Below are positions 14,063-24,524 of a DNA stretch of 64,000 nt, piece by piece. The DNA lies in the NCBI RefSeq assembly GCF_021134715.1, contig NC_060022.1:1369001-1433000 (forward strand), in the 5' to 3' direction. The DNA comes from Daphnia pulex. Its lineage: Eukaryota > Arthropoda > Branchiopoda > Diplostraca > Daphniidae. The translations under genes and the position numbers were made by a program. Under the pieces are notes generated by a model that did not search any database, was not told the origin of the DNA, and saw only the letters and a program-made list of their open reading frames with translations. Every line of letters begins with the position of its first letter. The first letter of the stretch is position 1.

Positions 14063-15765
14063 ATTTACAACTACTGATTTGGAACTAAGTCTTCGTTACG
14101 CAAGACCGCCGCCATTTGTTTTCGAGCACTGATTGAAAGCGTATGGCGTATCGTTAGACAATCCGTACGGCGTATTTTCCTTCCTCACATTTTTCTTCAT
14201 AAAAATGGTATTTCCCGTTTGGATTGTCCCTAGATGTTACTGAATCTTAATTATTTGTGTGTGAATTTAGTTATTTGTGTGATAACCTAGCCAATAATTT
14301 CTACTTGGAAATTTCAGCTGATCATGTGGCCTGAACTGGCCTGAACGTCACTGGCCTGAATGTCCGGGACCCGGCCTGAGCAAAGCCTGAGCATCTGTAC
14401 ATTTTGTCAAGATGTCATCTCTTTTTCCTGTACCGGCTGTACGTTTTGTAAGAAACACTTAAGAACAAATTATCAGGTAAATATGTTCAACTTTCTAATG
14501 TGAGACTTAGTTAGTCGGTTAACTTGCCTAGCTGTAGAACTTTATTTGTCTACCTTGGAAAAGCTTTCTAGCTGTTCCTTTGGCAACATTTATTCTGCAG
14601 GATTGTGCAGTTTACTTTAATTTCTGCCATTTTTGTTTTTGTCATTTGAGACGCTGTTTCCTTGATAGTAATTGGTTTTTTTTTGTGATAAACAGTTTGG
14701 TAAAGTCTAAGCTTCTTTGTTGCTACCCAATGTACACATGGATTTGATGCAGCCAGCTGGTAAAGGGTGTTCCTACTGCTGTGTTTTCGTCAAATGAAGA
14801 AACACAAACAACTGAAGTAATTAAATTTCAATCAACTTTCTAATTGTCTGTCTCATTCAAAAAGCTTGCGCATTCAAGCAAGCTTGCTAACTGATACTGA
14901 GAGATTTCATAGTTTAGCTATAGTTGTGTAATTTTTTTTAATCATCACATGAGAATTCACTGCTTGATAGTAATTGATTTTTTAAAAAGCAGGATTAACA
15001 TCCAGTTACAGTCTTAGCTTCACTTTCTTCTTTGTTGCAGTCTAAATCACACATTTTTGTTTGTTCCAACAATAGCTATAAGATATTGTTTTCAGAATAT
15101 TTGGTTTATCTAAAACCACCAAGTGTCATTAATTCGTCCTTTCAGACAGAATTTCCATGATGATGAAGATTAATTCTTTTAATTTCGGTTATAGGTTTAT
15201 CGTGTATGTTCGCGTAGTCTGTGTCCGATGTGGCACGTTGTTGCAGCCTATGTTGGTGAAAGATCTTTCTACATCAAGTTCAATTGGCCGTTCCTTGGTG
15301 CTGATGTTGTGTCACTGAAGTTGCATCATATTTTGTTAAATTCTCATCGTGACTATTGCAGTTTACCGTTTATAAGTTCAGAAGCAAAAAAAAAATTTGG
15401 GATGCTTATGTGAACAAATAATAAACATGTTTCCGGGATTGGGAAAGGAAAGTGGAGGATGTTGGAGGGGGGAGGGAGGATATTTCAAGTTTGGATAAAA
15501 ATTCAGTTAATCTATAACCCTACGAATGTTGCCCTACCAATTAATCTCCAAACCCCACAAACATATACCTTCCAATCCTTCAAACCCCGAAAACATACAC
15601 CTACTAACCCCTAAATTTATACCCTCAACCCTAAAAACCAATTACCTTAACCATATGTAATAAATCAAAATAAATACGTTATGTGAACCAATTTGTTTTA
15701 TTTTCTTTTTAAAATGTTCAAAAAATTCAATAAACAGAGCGTCCGGTTCAAGACGTTTTTCTTCT
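14063..15765. other. Intergenic DNA, no supported gene
   Basis: No open frame here resembles a protein. Near 14331-14390 there is a short cluster of GGCCTGAA/GGCCTGAG repeats. Segments around 14660-14740 and 14965-15050 resemble each other (shared GATAGTAATTG, then an AG-terminated pyrimidine stretch), suggesting a small internal duplication or exons of a non-coding transcript. From 15440 to 15485 the plus strand is G-rich, and from about 15510 to 15655 it is almost free of G. Confidence 0.4.
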
Positions 15766-16200
15766 GTACGAGTTAAACGCAACCCGCCACCACCGCTGCG
15801 GCAATGAGACAAAAAGCGATGGTTTAGTTTTGCGGAAATCTGGGCCAGTCAAGTTACAAATTTTTCAAACTCAACAACTTCTGTCGAATTTTGCATCTAA
15901 TTTACTGGTGCAAATAGCGATCCTATGTGATTGGTAGTTAAGAAGATGGTTGTTTAAAAAAACAAACAATGGTGAGTTTTTTTGGCTACACAGAACACCC
16001 CATTGTTTGTTTTTTAAACAACCATTTTCTTAACTACCAAACACATGGAATCGCGATTTGCACTAATAGACTAGATGCAAAATTCTACGCGAGTTGTTGA
16101 ATTAGAAAAATGTGTAACTTGACTGACGGAGATTTGCGCAAGTAATAAACCATGGCTTTTTGTTTCATTGGGTAGTGGGTTGCATTGTTTAACTCGCACA
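15766..16200. mobile_element. Long inverted-repeat (foldback/MITE-like) element
   Basis: Two arms of about 205-210 bp (15766-15974 and 15996-16200) are inverted copies of each other with a spacer of about 21 bp. Outer ends are TGTACGAGTTAAAC and the complement of TGTGCGAGTTAAAC. The innermost matched block includes GTTTAAAAAAACAAACAATG against GTTTAAAAAACAAACAATG. By eye the arms are about 80-85% identical with one indel of about 11 bp. No transposase frame is present and I see no clear target-site duplication, so this is a foldback element, a MITE, or a hairpin-RNA locus. Confidence 0.75.
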
Positions 16201-18882
16201 TGCTGTTATAGGATATGTCTACGGCCCCCAGAGATATTTATCTGGACCGAGAAGAAGAGAGAAGTACGAGGCAAGTTTTACTGGGGAGATGTAGTCATAC
16301 TAGGCTTCCGGGTTAGACTCATGACCCTCCAAAAGTTTTCATCGGATCATGCGCCTTCCAAGTCCCCGTTCGACCAGAGCCCTCCCCTCCTCCTGGTTTC
16401 ACAGCGGGTGAGTGACCACCGGCGGGCGTTGGTTAGTGGTTAGTTAGGGAAACGGGGCCACAGAAAAGAAGGGAGCCCAGATATGCACTTGTAATTGAAT
16501 CTAACGATTAAACAATTTATCAGTCTTGAATTGCAGCATTGTCTCGTCGGTTTTTCACCTGTGGATGAAGGCCATGACAAGTAGCGAAGGATTACCCTGT
16601 AGCAGAATGAACATTTATTTGGATGGCAATTATATTCAAACAAGATTGTAGCGACAGAATAAGCAATACCTTAAATAAAGATGGCCCGCTTAAGAAAGTA
16701 AAAAGGGAGATTCAAGGGTAGCAGCCAACAGGTTAGTAAACAAGGGAACTTGTTGACTTTCTTGAAAGGACATGACTTCTCATATGCAAATTTAGAAACC
16801 TGGAGTTTAGAACCTGTATATCAAAAAAGAAAAATAAGTCACCTTGTTTATAATTTGTGTCATCAATGTGCTTGACGTCTATGATCTAAAAGAATAAACA
16901 ATTATCAGTATACAATCAAAAGCGTCTCTTCAACATTAGATAGATGTAAGTGGAGATCAGTACTTACAATACATATTAGACTGCAACAGAAAAAGTTCAG
17001 TGACATGAGAAGTGAACTTACACATGAAACCACCAATCAGTTATCCAATCTTCTCTCAAGAAGATGAAATCAGAGATTTTTATATGCTGGGCTTTTGGTG
17101 ATCTAGCAAGTCCAATTCAACTATGACTCCTAATAAAAGACGAGAAGAATATATGAATCAGCAACAAAAGAAATGGATAAAGTTAGTGTTGGTAATTACC
17201 TGTATCATTTTGATGTCACATTCAGTAGAATATAAAGATTTTGAACACAATAGTTGATTTTTGGTTGCACGACGGCCACGACCCTTTCACGTTTCATCCT
17301 GTAAGTTGATGAGAAACATTAAGGTTATCCAACATATACACGGAAAAGAACACATCACCGACAAGTTACAGACAAAATCACTCGAATTTAACCTATGAAT
17401 TCATTGGTTTCGAAGAAGAGATAGCTTAACTTTTGACAACAAACCGCCATTCCATTAACTGACACAATCAACACGCCATCTATTTGACACGTCTCAAAAC
17501 TCAGTATTAGTGGTCATAAGAAACTCACAAAACTAGAAAAACGCATTTTTGTTTGCTAAAACCTAGCATTTAATCCTTAGAACTGCACAGAGAACAAAGC
17601 TCACTTGTTAGTTTAATGCAAATTTACCGGAAATATACCGGAATTAAGCGATAGCGCCTTAACCATTGAGCTGCCGACAAAACCGGAAGTACGCGTACGT
17701 ATAAAAAAAACATGAACTTTACTACAAATTTGACGAGGATAACGAATATGGATATGGTGATAATTTTGTGCGTCGAATGAATATGTACTGAACTAACTGA
17801 CTCATTTAGAAACCGGAAGTAGCCAATATAAAAGCAAATTATCAAAAATGTAACTATGTAACGTTTTGTTGCTAGAAAATATACGGTCAATTAGCACACA
17901 AAATTATCTTACTTTAACTGCCAATAAATGTCTTTGAAATTGTGTAAACTGTAAAGTAAAAGTATCTGGAACTGATGTTTCTGACAGTTTGACAGCCTAT
18001 GGCCATCTAGCGCTGTAAACAAGAAATGTGGAAAATTTAAAACGGTCAAATGAAAACGATACAGCCTCGCTCTAGCTAATCGAGACTAACTAAAACTCTA
18101 CTTAATCAAAACTAACTAAAATGACAAAGAATAAAATCCCGAAAAAATCCCTAAAAAAACTGGATACTTACGTAATATTGTTAGGCAACTGGCGAGACTG
18201 TTGAAGATCGCATTGTCAAAAAATGTGTTCTATCAACAACGTCAGCAAGCTAAGGCTAGAAGCTTGATTCTCGAAATCCCTTTCATGAGCAATAAAGACT
18301 AAGTGTTCAATACTAGATTCAGTGACAGAGTTCAATGGAAAATCCTTTCTTTTAAGGAGGCTGATCATGGTTGTGGTGTGACAAAGAGAAAAGGAGATTT
18401 GGAATTCAGCACAACACAAAATTAGATTGCGTCTATCAAGGCGACGAGTCCTCCAGGGCCACGACTGTTTGTGCTAACAAAATAGTGTTCCGATTGGTAT
18501 TCCGATTTTAATGTTTGGTAGATTAATGGTGATTTTTTGTGTTAGTACGTCCGATAATTAACTACCTAGGAGAAGATTATCAAGTTCTATAAACTGAAGA
18601 CATTTTCAGGTATTACATAAAACACGAGTATATTCATATTCAGGGGAAACAGAATACGATCGTTGCTTCAACAGGAAACGAGGAACGGGTTGTTATCTTT
18701 CTTCAAACTAGTAAACATACTGTTAATTACTGGGTTAATAAATGAACTGCTAGTTTAAACTGAAAAAAAACTAACATTATTCAAATTAGGCGCTATTCTA
18801 GGCTATGAGTAAAACGCCTGGTACTACTACGAATGGTGGATAACTCATTAACTGATAGTTCAAAGAACCAATCAATTTCCAA
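16201..18882. other. Intergenic DNA with possible spliced non-coding transcript
   Basis: I find no protein-coding frame that joins across splice sites. On the minus strand between about 17305 and 16780 there is a series of short segments bounded by AG acceptors and GTAAG/GTAAT/GTGAC donors. The clearest are roughly 17197-17302, 17025-17135 and 16844-16887. All frames are stopped, which suggests a multi-exon non-coding RNA if the segments are real. CGCCATCTA-type motifs occur at 17474-17482 and 18001-18010. Confidence 0.3.
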
Positions 18883-20952
18883 CTATCCCATTAAAGACTT
18901 CGCAAACGCATCGTCCTCTGGAAACTGAGTCATCAATTCTGGGTTTGGAATGTAACGACGCCCGTCGAATCGTTCAAAGAATATCCCAATGTGAGGATTG
19001 TTAATAACTGCACCTTCCGGATGAAGCTTTAAATGGTCTAAAGAATGTTACAAAAGGATTAAAACGGCTTAATACTTGAGTTTTCCCAGTAGTAATGTCA
19101 CCTTCGCTGATGGAATTAAGATTTCCATTGTCGAACAATACTCTATAATGGGCGCCACGGCAACATTGGCAATTGAACTGCACCGAGACGATGACGCACA
19201 ATCCTCCGGGTGGACAAGCATTATGCTGGTGTTTGTCTGTGTCAGTCGCACCAGAGTTAACATAATCCTCGAGAAAATCCTCTTCGCCATTATAAATCAT
19301 CACTAGTCCAGCAGCGTATTTAGTCCAAGGCAAACGTCCATGAATTTCTCTCTAAAGAATAAAAGTGACACAAAATAAGACGTAAAATAAAATAATAAAA
19401 ACTTGGTTCATACATTAGCAATCGCAGCCTGTTGTTCGCTGAATTTCTGGATGCATTCGATCAAATGAGTATGGTTGAGACACTCGTGAGACTAAGAAAA
19501 AGAAATTGTTATAATTGTACGTCATCCCAACTGTGTACAACAGACCTTAAGAAGTTCCATTGCTTGTTCCAATTGATATCCGAAATGATTGCACCATCCA
19601 GCGTAGCTCTCGATTGCTCTTACTGTTTCAGAAGTGATTATGCAGGCTAATCGAACAAAATGCAAGTGGTTTTCCTTGTTCAGAATAGATGCACATGGAC
19701 TATTATGAGGCACTCCGCATGGTGCTAAATATTTCAAAAGTAGCATGAAGACATCCTTGGCTGGAACGACGCAAATCGGAAACGACTCAGAGACGGCTGA
19801 TTGCACTCCTTTCGAAGCAATTCCAGTTGAAGGACTTATGAAAATATCAACAGTCCCATTTCTGGAGAATTGTAAGAAAACAAAAACTTAAGAAAAAATA
19901 GTCTAGCACATATGAATGAAGTAGTTTTACTCTGACGTTGTCCTATGTCTCATAATTATCCAATCCTCATAGTCTACCTGCATTGAAACAGGCAAGCAAA
20001 GAATTCCCAATCTTTTTGCAACTTCGTGGTAAATTACGAGAAGAACCAGCGAGTGGCCTTTTTTCGTTTGAAGAACCTCAATAAATTGTAGAAAAAAAGA
20101 AATATTGGCTTAAATTAAAAGCAAAGCAATGTTTATAACTAATGCTTACCTTGTCAACATAAACATTATTAAAGTTGCAAGTATCATCTTCATCCATTTC
20201 TGTAAAACCCATTTCATCATACAGCACTGTCTTAATGCAATCCAATCTAATTCTAACTGTTTTCAATTCTGTCAATTGGTCATCCATATCACTACAGGCC
20301 TCTCCAGTACTGTTTTTAGCATCAACAAGCTGTCTAACTTTATCTGAGATGTTGTCTATTATGTCTTCAATCTCACTTAAACTTTTGTTATGCTCATGTC
20401 CAACTTGACCCCATTGTGAAACCAATAGAGCCCCTTCCAAAAGAGATTTCTTAGACACTGGTAGTGTCAAGAAAGAACGCCACTTTTTCTCAAGTCTGCA
20501 AGTCCTCAAATGCACCAGAACCTTTTTTGCATAATACTTGATTGTTAGGTTTTCATTCCTGCTTAAAAGTACAAGAAATTAAATTTTTTTATCATGCCTG
20601 CATGCAAATATGCAAGTGTCAAACTGAAACTCACAACTCATCCTGATGAAATATTAGTTTCAGTAGCTCTTCTTCAACTAATTCAGGAATAGGACTACAC
20701 TCTTCAATCAATTTATTCATAGTCAGTAGAGATGGTTCACCTATGGATGATGACGGAAAAAAAATATTCATTTAAAAGGAAAAATTACTTCATCAAATGT
20801 TAATGTAAAAGAGGTTTGAAGACCACAACCATATTGTAAAAACTAAAATCACCTATGGGAAAATTCAGGTACGACAAGCTCTTGACGAAATCCCTAACGT
20901 TTTCGCGGACATGTGCATGGACTTTCTCTGAACAAATATTCGAGTCCGCCAT
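18883..20952 (-). CDS. FBXO21: FBXO21-like protein lacking the F-box (SirB1 + YccV domains)
   Basis: Eight minus-strand exons (20853-20952, 20635-20740, 20150-20558, 19931-20076, 19546-19861, 19414-19491, 19102-19351, 18883-19037) join in frame to 519 residues. The order matches FBXO21: a linker, a SirB1/transglutaminase-like region (LLEGALLVSQWGQ, then LVLLVIYHEVAKRLGILCLPV), and a C-terminal YccV-like hemimethylated-DNA-binding fold (KYAAGLVMIYNGEEDF ... HYRVLFDNG ... ALINN-type end with FERFDGRRYIPN). FBXO21 is a substrate receptor of SCF ubiquitin ligases. This copy starts at MADSNIC, which aligns to the segment just after the F-box of its neighbour, so SCF binding through SKP1 is not expected. 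Exon borders match the neighbour's except for one extra intron near the N-terminus. It is a tandem paralogue of the gene at 21515-23654. Confidence 0.85.
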
Positions 20953-21514
20953 TTGAAACCAATTTTGAAAACAGATCCAACTATTTTATATGTGTAGAGT
21001 TTACAGTTTAAAAGCCTACTTGTTTTAAACTTCACTCTTTAAAGTGCTTTAAAGTGTGCTCGTGTCCATTTTCTTTTTTGTTAGTCTAAGTTCTTTCTTT
21101 GAAACGATCGCAAGGTTGCCAGTCGTAGAAAATATTTCGAATTTAAAATCATTTTCCAAATTCCAACTTCCAACTCAAGCAATAGTATTTTTCGCCAACT
21201 GTGGCCAAAATTACTAGTGTAATCTATAAAAAGTAAATGAAATAATAGAAATTCAAGGTGGAATAGGGAAATTTTCCGGGTTTTAAACCGACCAATGGTT
21301 TATTCAGAAATTATAAGAACGGTTTAATGGCGGCTCTTTCAGTCTTTCCCTTATTTCTTGAACAAACAAACTCGAAGGACGAAGGGTATCAAACATGTTG
21401 GCCTCGATATTGGTTGTCAAACGATTATTCGAATTAAAAAAAAAAAAACGAGAAAGAATTCAATATAACAAAAAAAAAACATAAACATATTGAATTTTCA
21501 ATTTCTTCAGACTT
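20953..21514. other. Spacer between the two FBXO21-like genes
   Basis: An AT-rich spacer with no coding frame. In particular I find no detached F-box exon for the downstream paralogue in this interval. Confidence 0.5.
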
Positions 21515-23654
21515 TTAAGTGGCAGAATTTTTCAAACATAAATTATGCACCAATCGCGCGAAATCGCAAAACCCTAGTAATGTAAGGACAAACTCCTCAT
21601 TGCCTGGATTTAAGGCATTCGTAGTGGCATTCAAAACATATCGGCGGCCATCGAAGCGTTCAAAATGCAAACCAATTTGCGAGTGTTTGATAACAGCACC
21701 ACCAGGAAGGAGCTCCAAATCGTCTTCAGAAAAAAATGCAAGATAAAACTTTTTACGATAAACCAAATAGCTTAACTATCAGTAAATTACAATTATACCT
21801 TCAGGAACCCAACAACAATCCTGCCCGCCGTCGAACAGCACACAATAATATGGTACAATGTTCCCGCTATTAATATCTTCTCGCGTCATTCCCGACAAGT
21901 TTATAACGCCCAATTGAGGAAAATCTTCTTTCCCTTTATATTTCATTACGAGTCCTACGGCATATTTCATCAAAGGAAGTCGATGAAAAACAAAAATCTA
22001 GAAATAAAAACGAAAATAAAGGTGAAATAAAATGTTCTATTAGCTGGCAAAGAACACTAGAAGAAGTTTGGAACCACCTCGGAAACGGAGGCACGTTGTG
22101 CGGTAAAGATCTGTTTGCATATTTTCATAACGGCAAGATCCTGAAGTCCTTTACACTGGAAATCATTCAAACAAAGAGTGACATGTATTAATTATAATAG
22201 AATTCAAAATATTTATAACAATTGATCAATGATCACACATAAAAAGCTATACTTAATGTAAACATACCTCAAGCATCTGAATTGTCTCTTCCAACTGAAT
22301 GCGGAGATTAGCGCACATTTCGGTGTAATCCGTAATCCACGAAATTTCTTGGTACCTACTGATGGCACAAGCTAACCGATGAATATGCGCACGTCTGCGA
22401 TCAACGTGTATGCCATCTTTATCCAAATATCCGCTGTCTAGATATTCTAAGAAATGTTCGACCATATCTGTTAATACATTCTCAATCTCATGTACAGAAG
22501 AAACAAATGCAGCAAATCCAGGAAAATAATATCCAGTTGAAGGATCAATGAAAGTGTAGTTGATGACTTTTCTGGAAACAGAAAAAAAAGATTAGAAAGC
22601 GCAAAGCGGATGAAATAAACATTTTTTAAACATAAACGAAGACCGTATTACGATGGGCTTCCTGTGTGTCTTAAAAGAATACGGTCGAACGAAAAAACTG
22701 GAACGCAAAGAATTCCCATTCTTTTGGCTATCTCATGGTAAATTACAAGTAAAACGAGTGAAAGGCCACATCTGACTTGAAGTACCTAGGTTTCCAGCAA
22801 TAGAAAATTAGTTTATAAATGTCTGAATAATTAAATTATGTATGTATATATACATATAAACGTCATTTACCTTTTCAACACACATATTTTGAAATGAGAA
22901 TAGGTCTTCTCCAATTTCCACACATGAAAACTGCATTTCTTTATATAGTACATTTTTCATAACAGCAAAAATTTTTCTAGCAACTTCTGGGTCATTCACA
23001 TCAGTTTTCGCATGTGAATCATTACTTTTTGCATTGACAATTTGCCTGACTCTGTTAACTATGTTCCCTATGGCACACTCAACCTCTTCTAAACTTACCA
23101 AACACTCTTTTTCCATTTGAACCCATTGAGATATCATGACAATTCCTTCCAATAACGACCTGTTGTGAATTGGTTGTAAATTATAAGAAACCCAATTTTT
23201 CTCAAGGTTCTTAGCCCTTAAATATCTCAGAACTTTCTGAGCATGAAACGAAATTGTTAAATTTTCATTCCTGAATTCAAATTTGCAAATAGTTATCAAT
23301 TTCTATCATTTAGAAAGCTATTTACAATTGTGCTACTCACGTCTTTTGTCGGAATATTTGATTCAGAAGCTCTTCTTCAACAAATTCAGGCATTGGGCTG
23401 TCACCAACAATCAACTTATCCATAACAGCGAGAGGTGGATCCTCCATTGGATAGCACAAAGGTGACAATTTCTTCAAAGTTTCTCTAACATTTTTTACCA
23501 CAGTGAGCTTAAGCCGCCACAATTTATTGGAGTTACGTATAACATGGAGAAATCGGCGACATGATAGCATTAAGTTTTGCAAATCAGATATCGAAGTAAT
23601 CGATTGGAAAATGCGACATAAAATCTCATCTGGACAAGAGACCAATGCTGCCAT
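21515..23654 (-). CDS. FBXO21: F-box only protein 21 (F-box + SirB1 + YccV)
   Basis: Seven minus-strand exons (23341-23654, 22871-23270, 22652-22785, 22268-22571, 22078-22155, 21799-21997, 21515-21723) join in frame to 545 residues (human FBXO21 is about 628). Residues 5-50 form a canonical F-box: CPDEILCRIFQSITSISDLQ, then LMLSCRRFLHVIRNSNKLWR. The SirB1-type region follows (LLEGIVMISQWVQ; LVLLVIYHEIAKRMGILCVP), then the YccV-like domain (KYAVGLVMKYKGKEDF; PYYCVLFDGGQDC; GLHFERFDGRRYV). The family works as the substrate-recognition subunit of a cullin-1 ubiquitin ligase. The product is about one-third identical by eye to the adjacent paralogue and shares its exon borders. Confidence 0.9.
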
Positions 23655-24524
23655 TTCTTTAACACTAGAATATTTGTAAATTGTGTGACAAATACTAAAT
23701 TAGTAGTTGCTTGATGTTGCTATTTTTCTACACGCCACAACGGTCAACTCGTTTACACAAAGTGACGCAGCCACGCACAAAGACAAAGCAATATGGCCGA
23801 ATACGGAAATCCGAATGGCATAACAAAGTTCCAGGCGTTGCCAATTATGAAATTTGTTTGATGCGCCAAGCCGCCAATTCCTTGGGCGCCTTGGGCCTTG
23901 GCGCTTGGCGCGAAATTTAAATATAAACTTAGGTAAATTAATGGTAAATTCCACCATTACTTTCTTAAAATGGTTCGTAAATGCAAAAAGGATTATATCA
24001 ACCAGCACAGATTTCTTTAAAAATACAAACAGTCACTATGAAACAGTTTAACCAATTTTATGCGGACCAAATTGCGTCAGATACAAATTTTTGTATTCGT
24101 AGAATTTTCTTTTTCCAAACTCTTACGTCCTACCCGATGGGAATAGATTTTTTTTAACATTGGAAATATTTCAAGTGAAATTATTCTAATGACTTTTACT
24201 GCTTTATGCAAAACAGCCAAGAAACAAGTTTCCGGAAATCGCGTTCTGTGGAATTGATTTCCTTTACTTATGAAGCAATACCATCCGAGAGAGTAAGATT
24301 AAGTGGAGTTTTAAAAACATATGGTTATATCGGGGGTTATACGAAGAAAACAACTGTAATAAAGTAAAATTATACAATTTCGCTCTTGCTCAAGAGTCAA
24401 GACCGACACTCATAATTTCAAAAATCAGAACAATCGACTGGCACCCATTGAGCTATATATTTAGTATAGTACAAGCACGTGGCGTGTAATGAACGGGGGA
24501 AATTTGTAATGATTACGTAGTTAT
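23655..24524. other. Intergenic DNA downstream of the choline transporter
   Basis: No gene is supported. A GC-rich imperfect palindrome with GCGCCAAG ... CTTGGCGC ends lies near 23860-23915 in otherwise AT-rich DNA. The rest probably includes the 3' untranslated region of the choline transporter and the promoter of the FBXO21 gene. Confidence 0.4.

Noticed and set aside
17636-17690. tRNA-half-like sequence (GCTCAATGGTTAAGGCGCT on the minus strand)
   Set aside because: It resembles an A box, but no anticodon arm or B box follows, so no tRNA or SINE can be supported.
23700-24008. 102-codon minus-strand frame upstream of FBXO21
   Set aside because: It ends close to the FBXO21 start, contains the GC-rich palindrome and matches no family; more likely promoter DNA.
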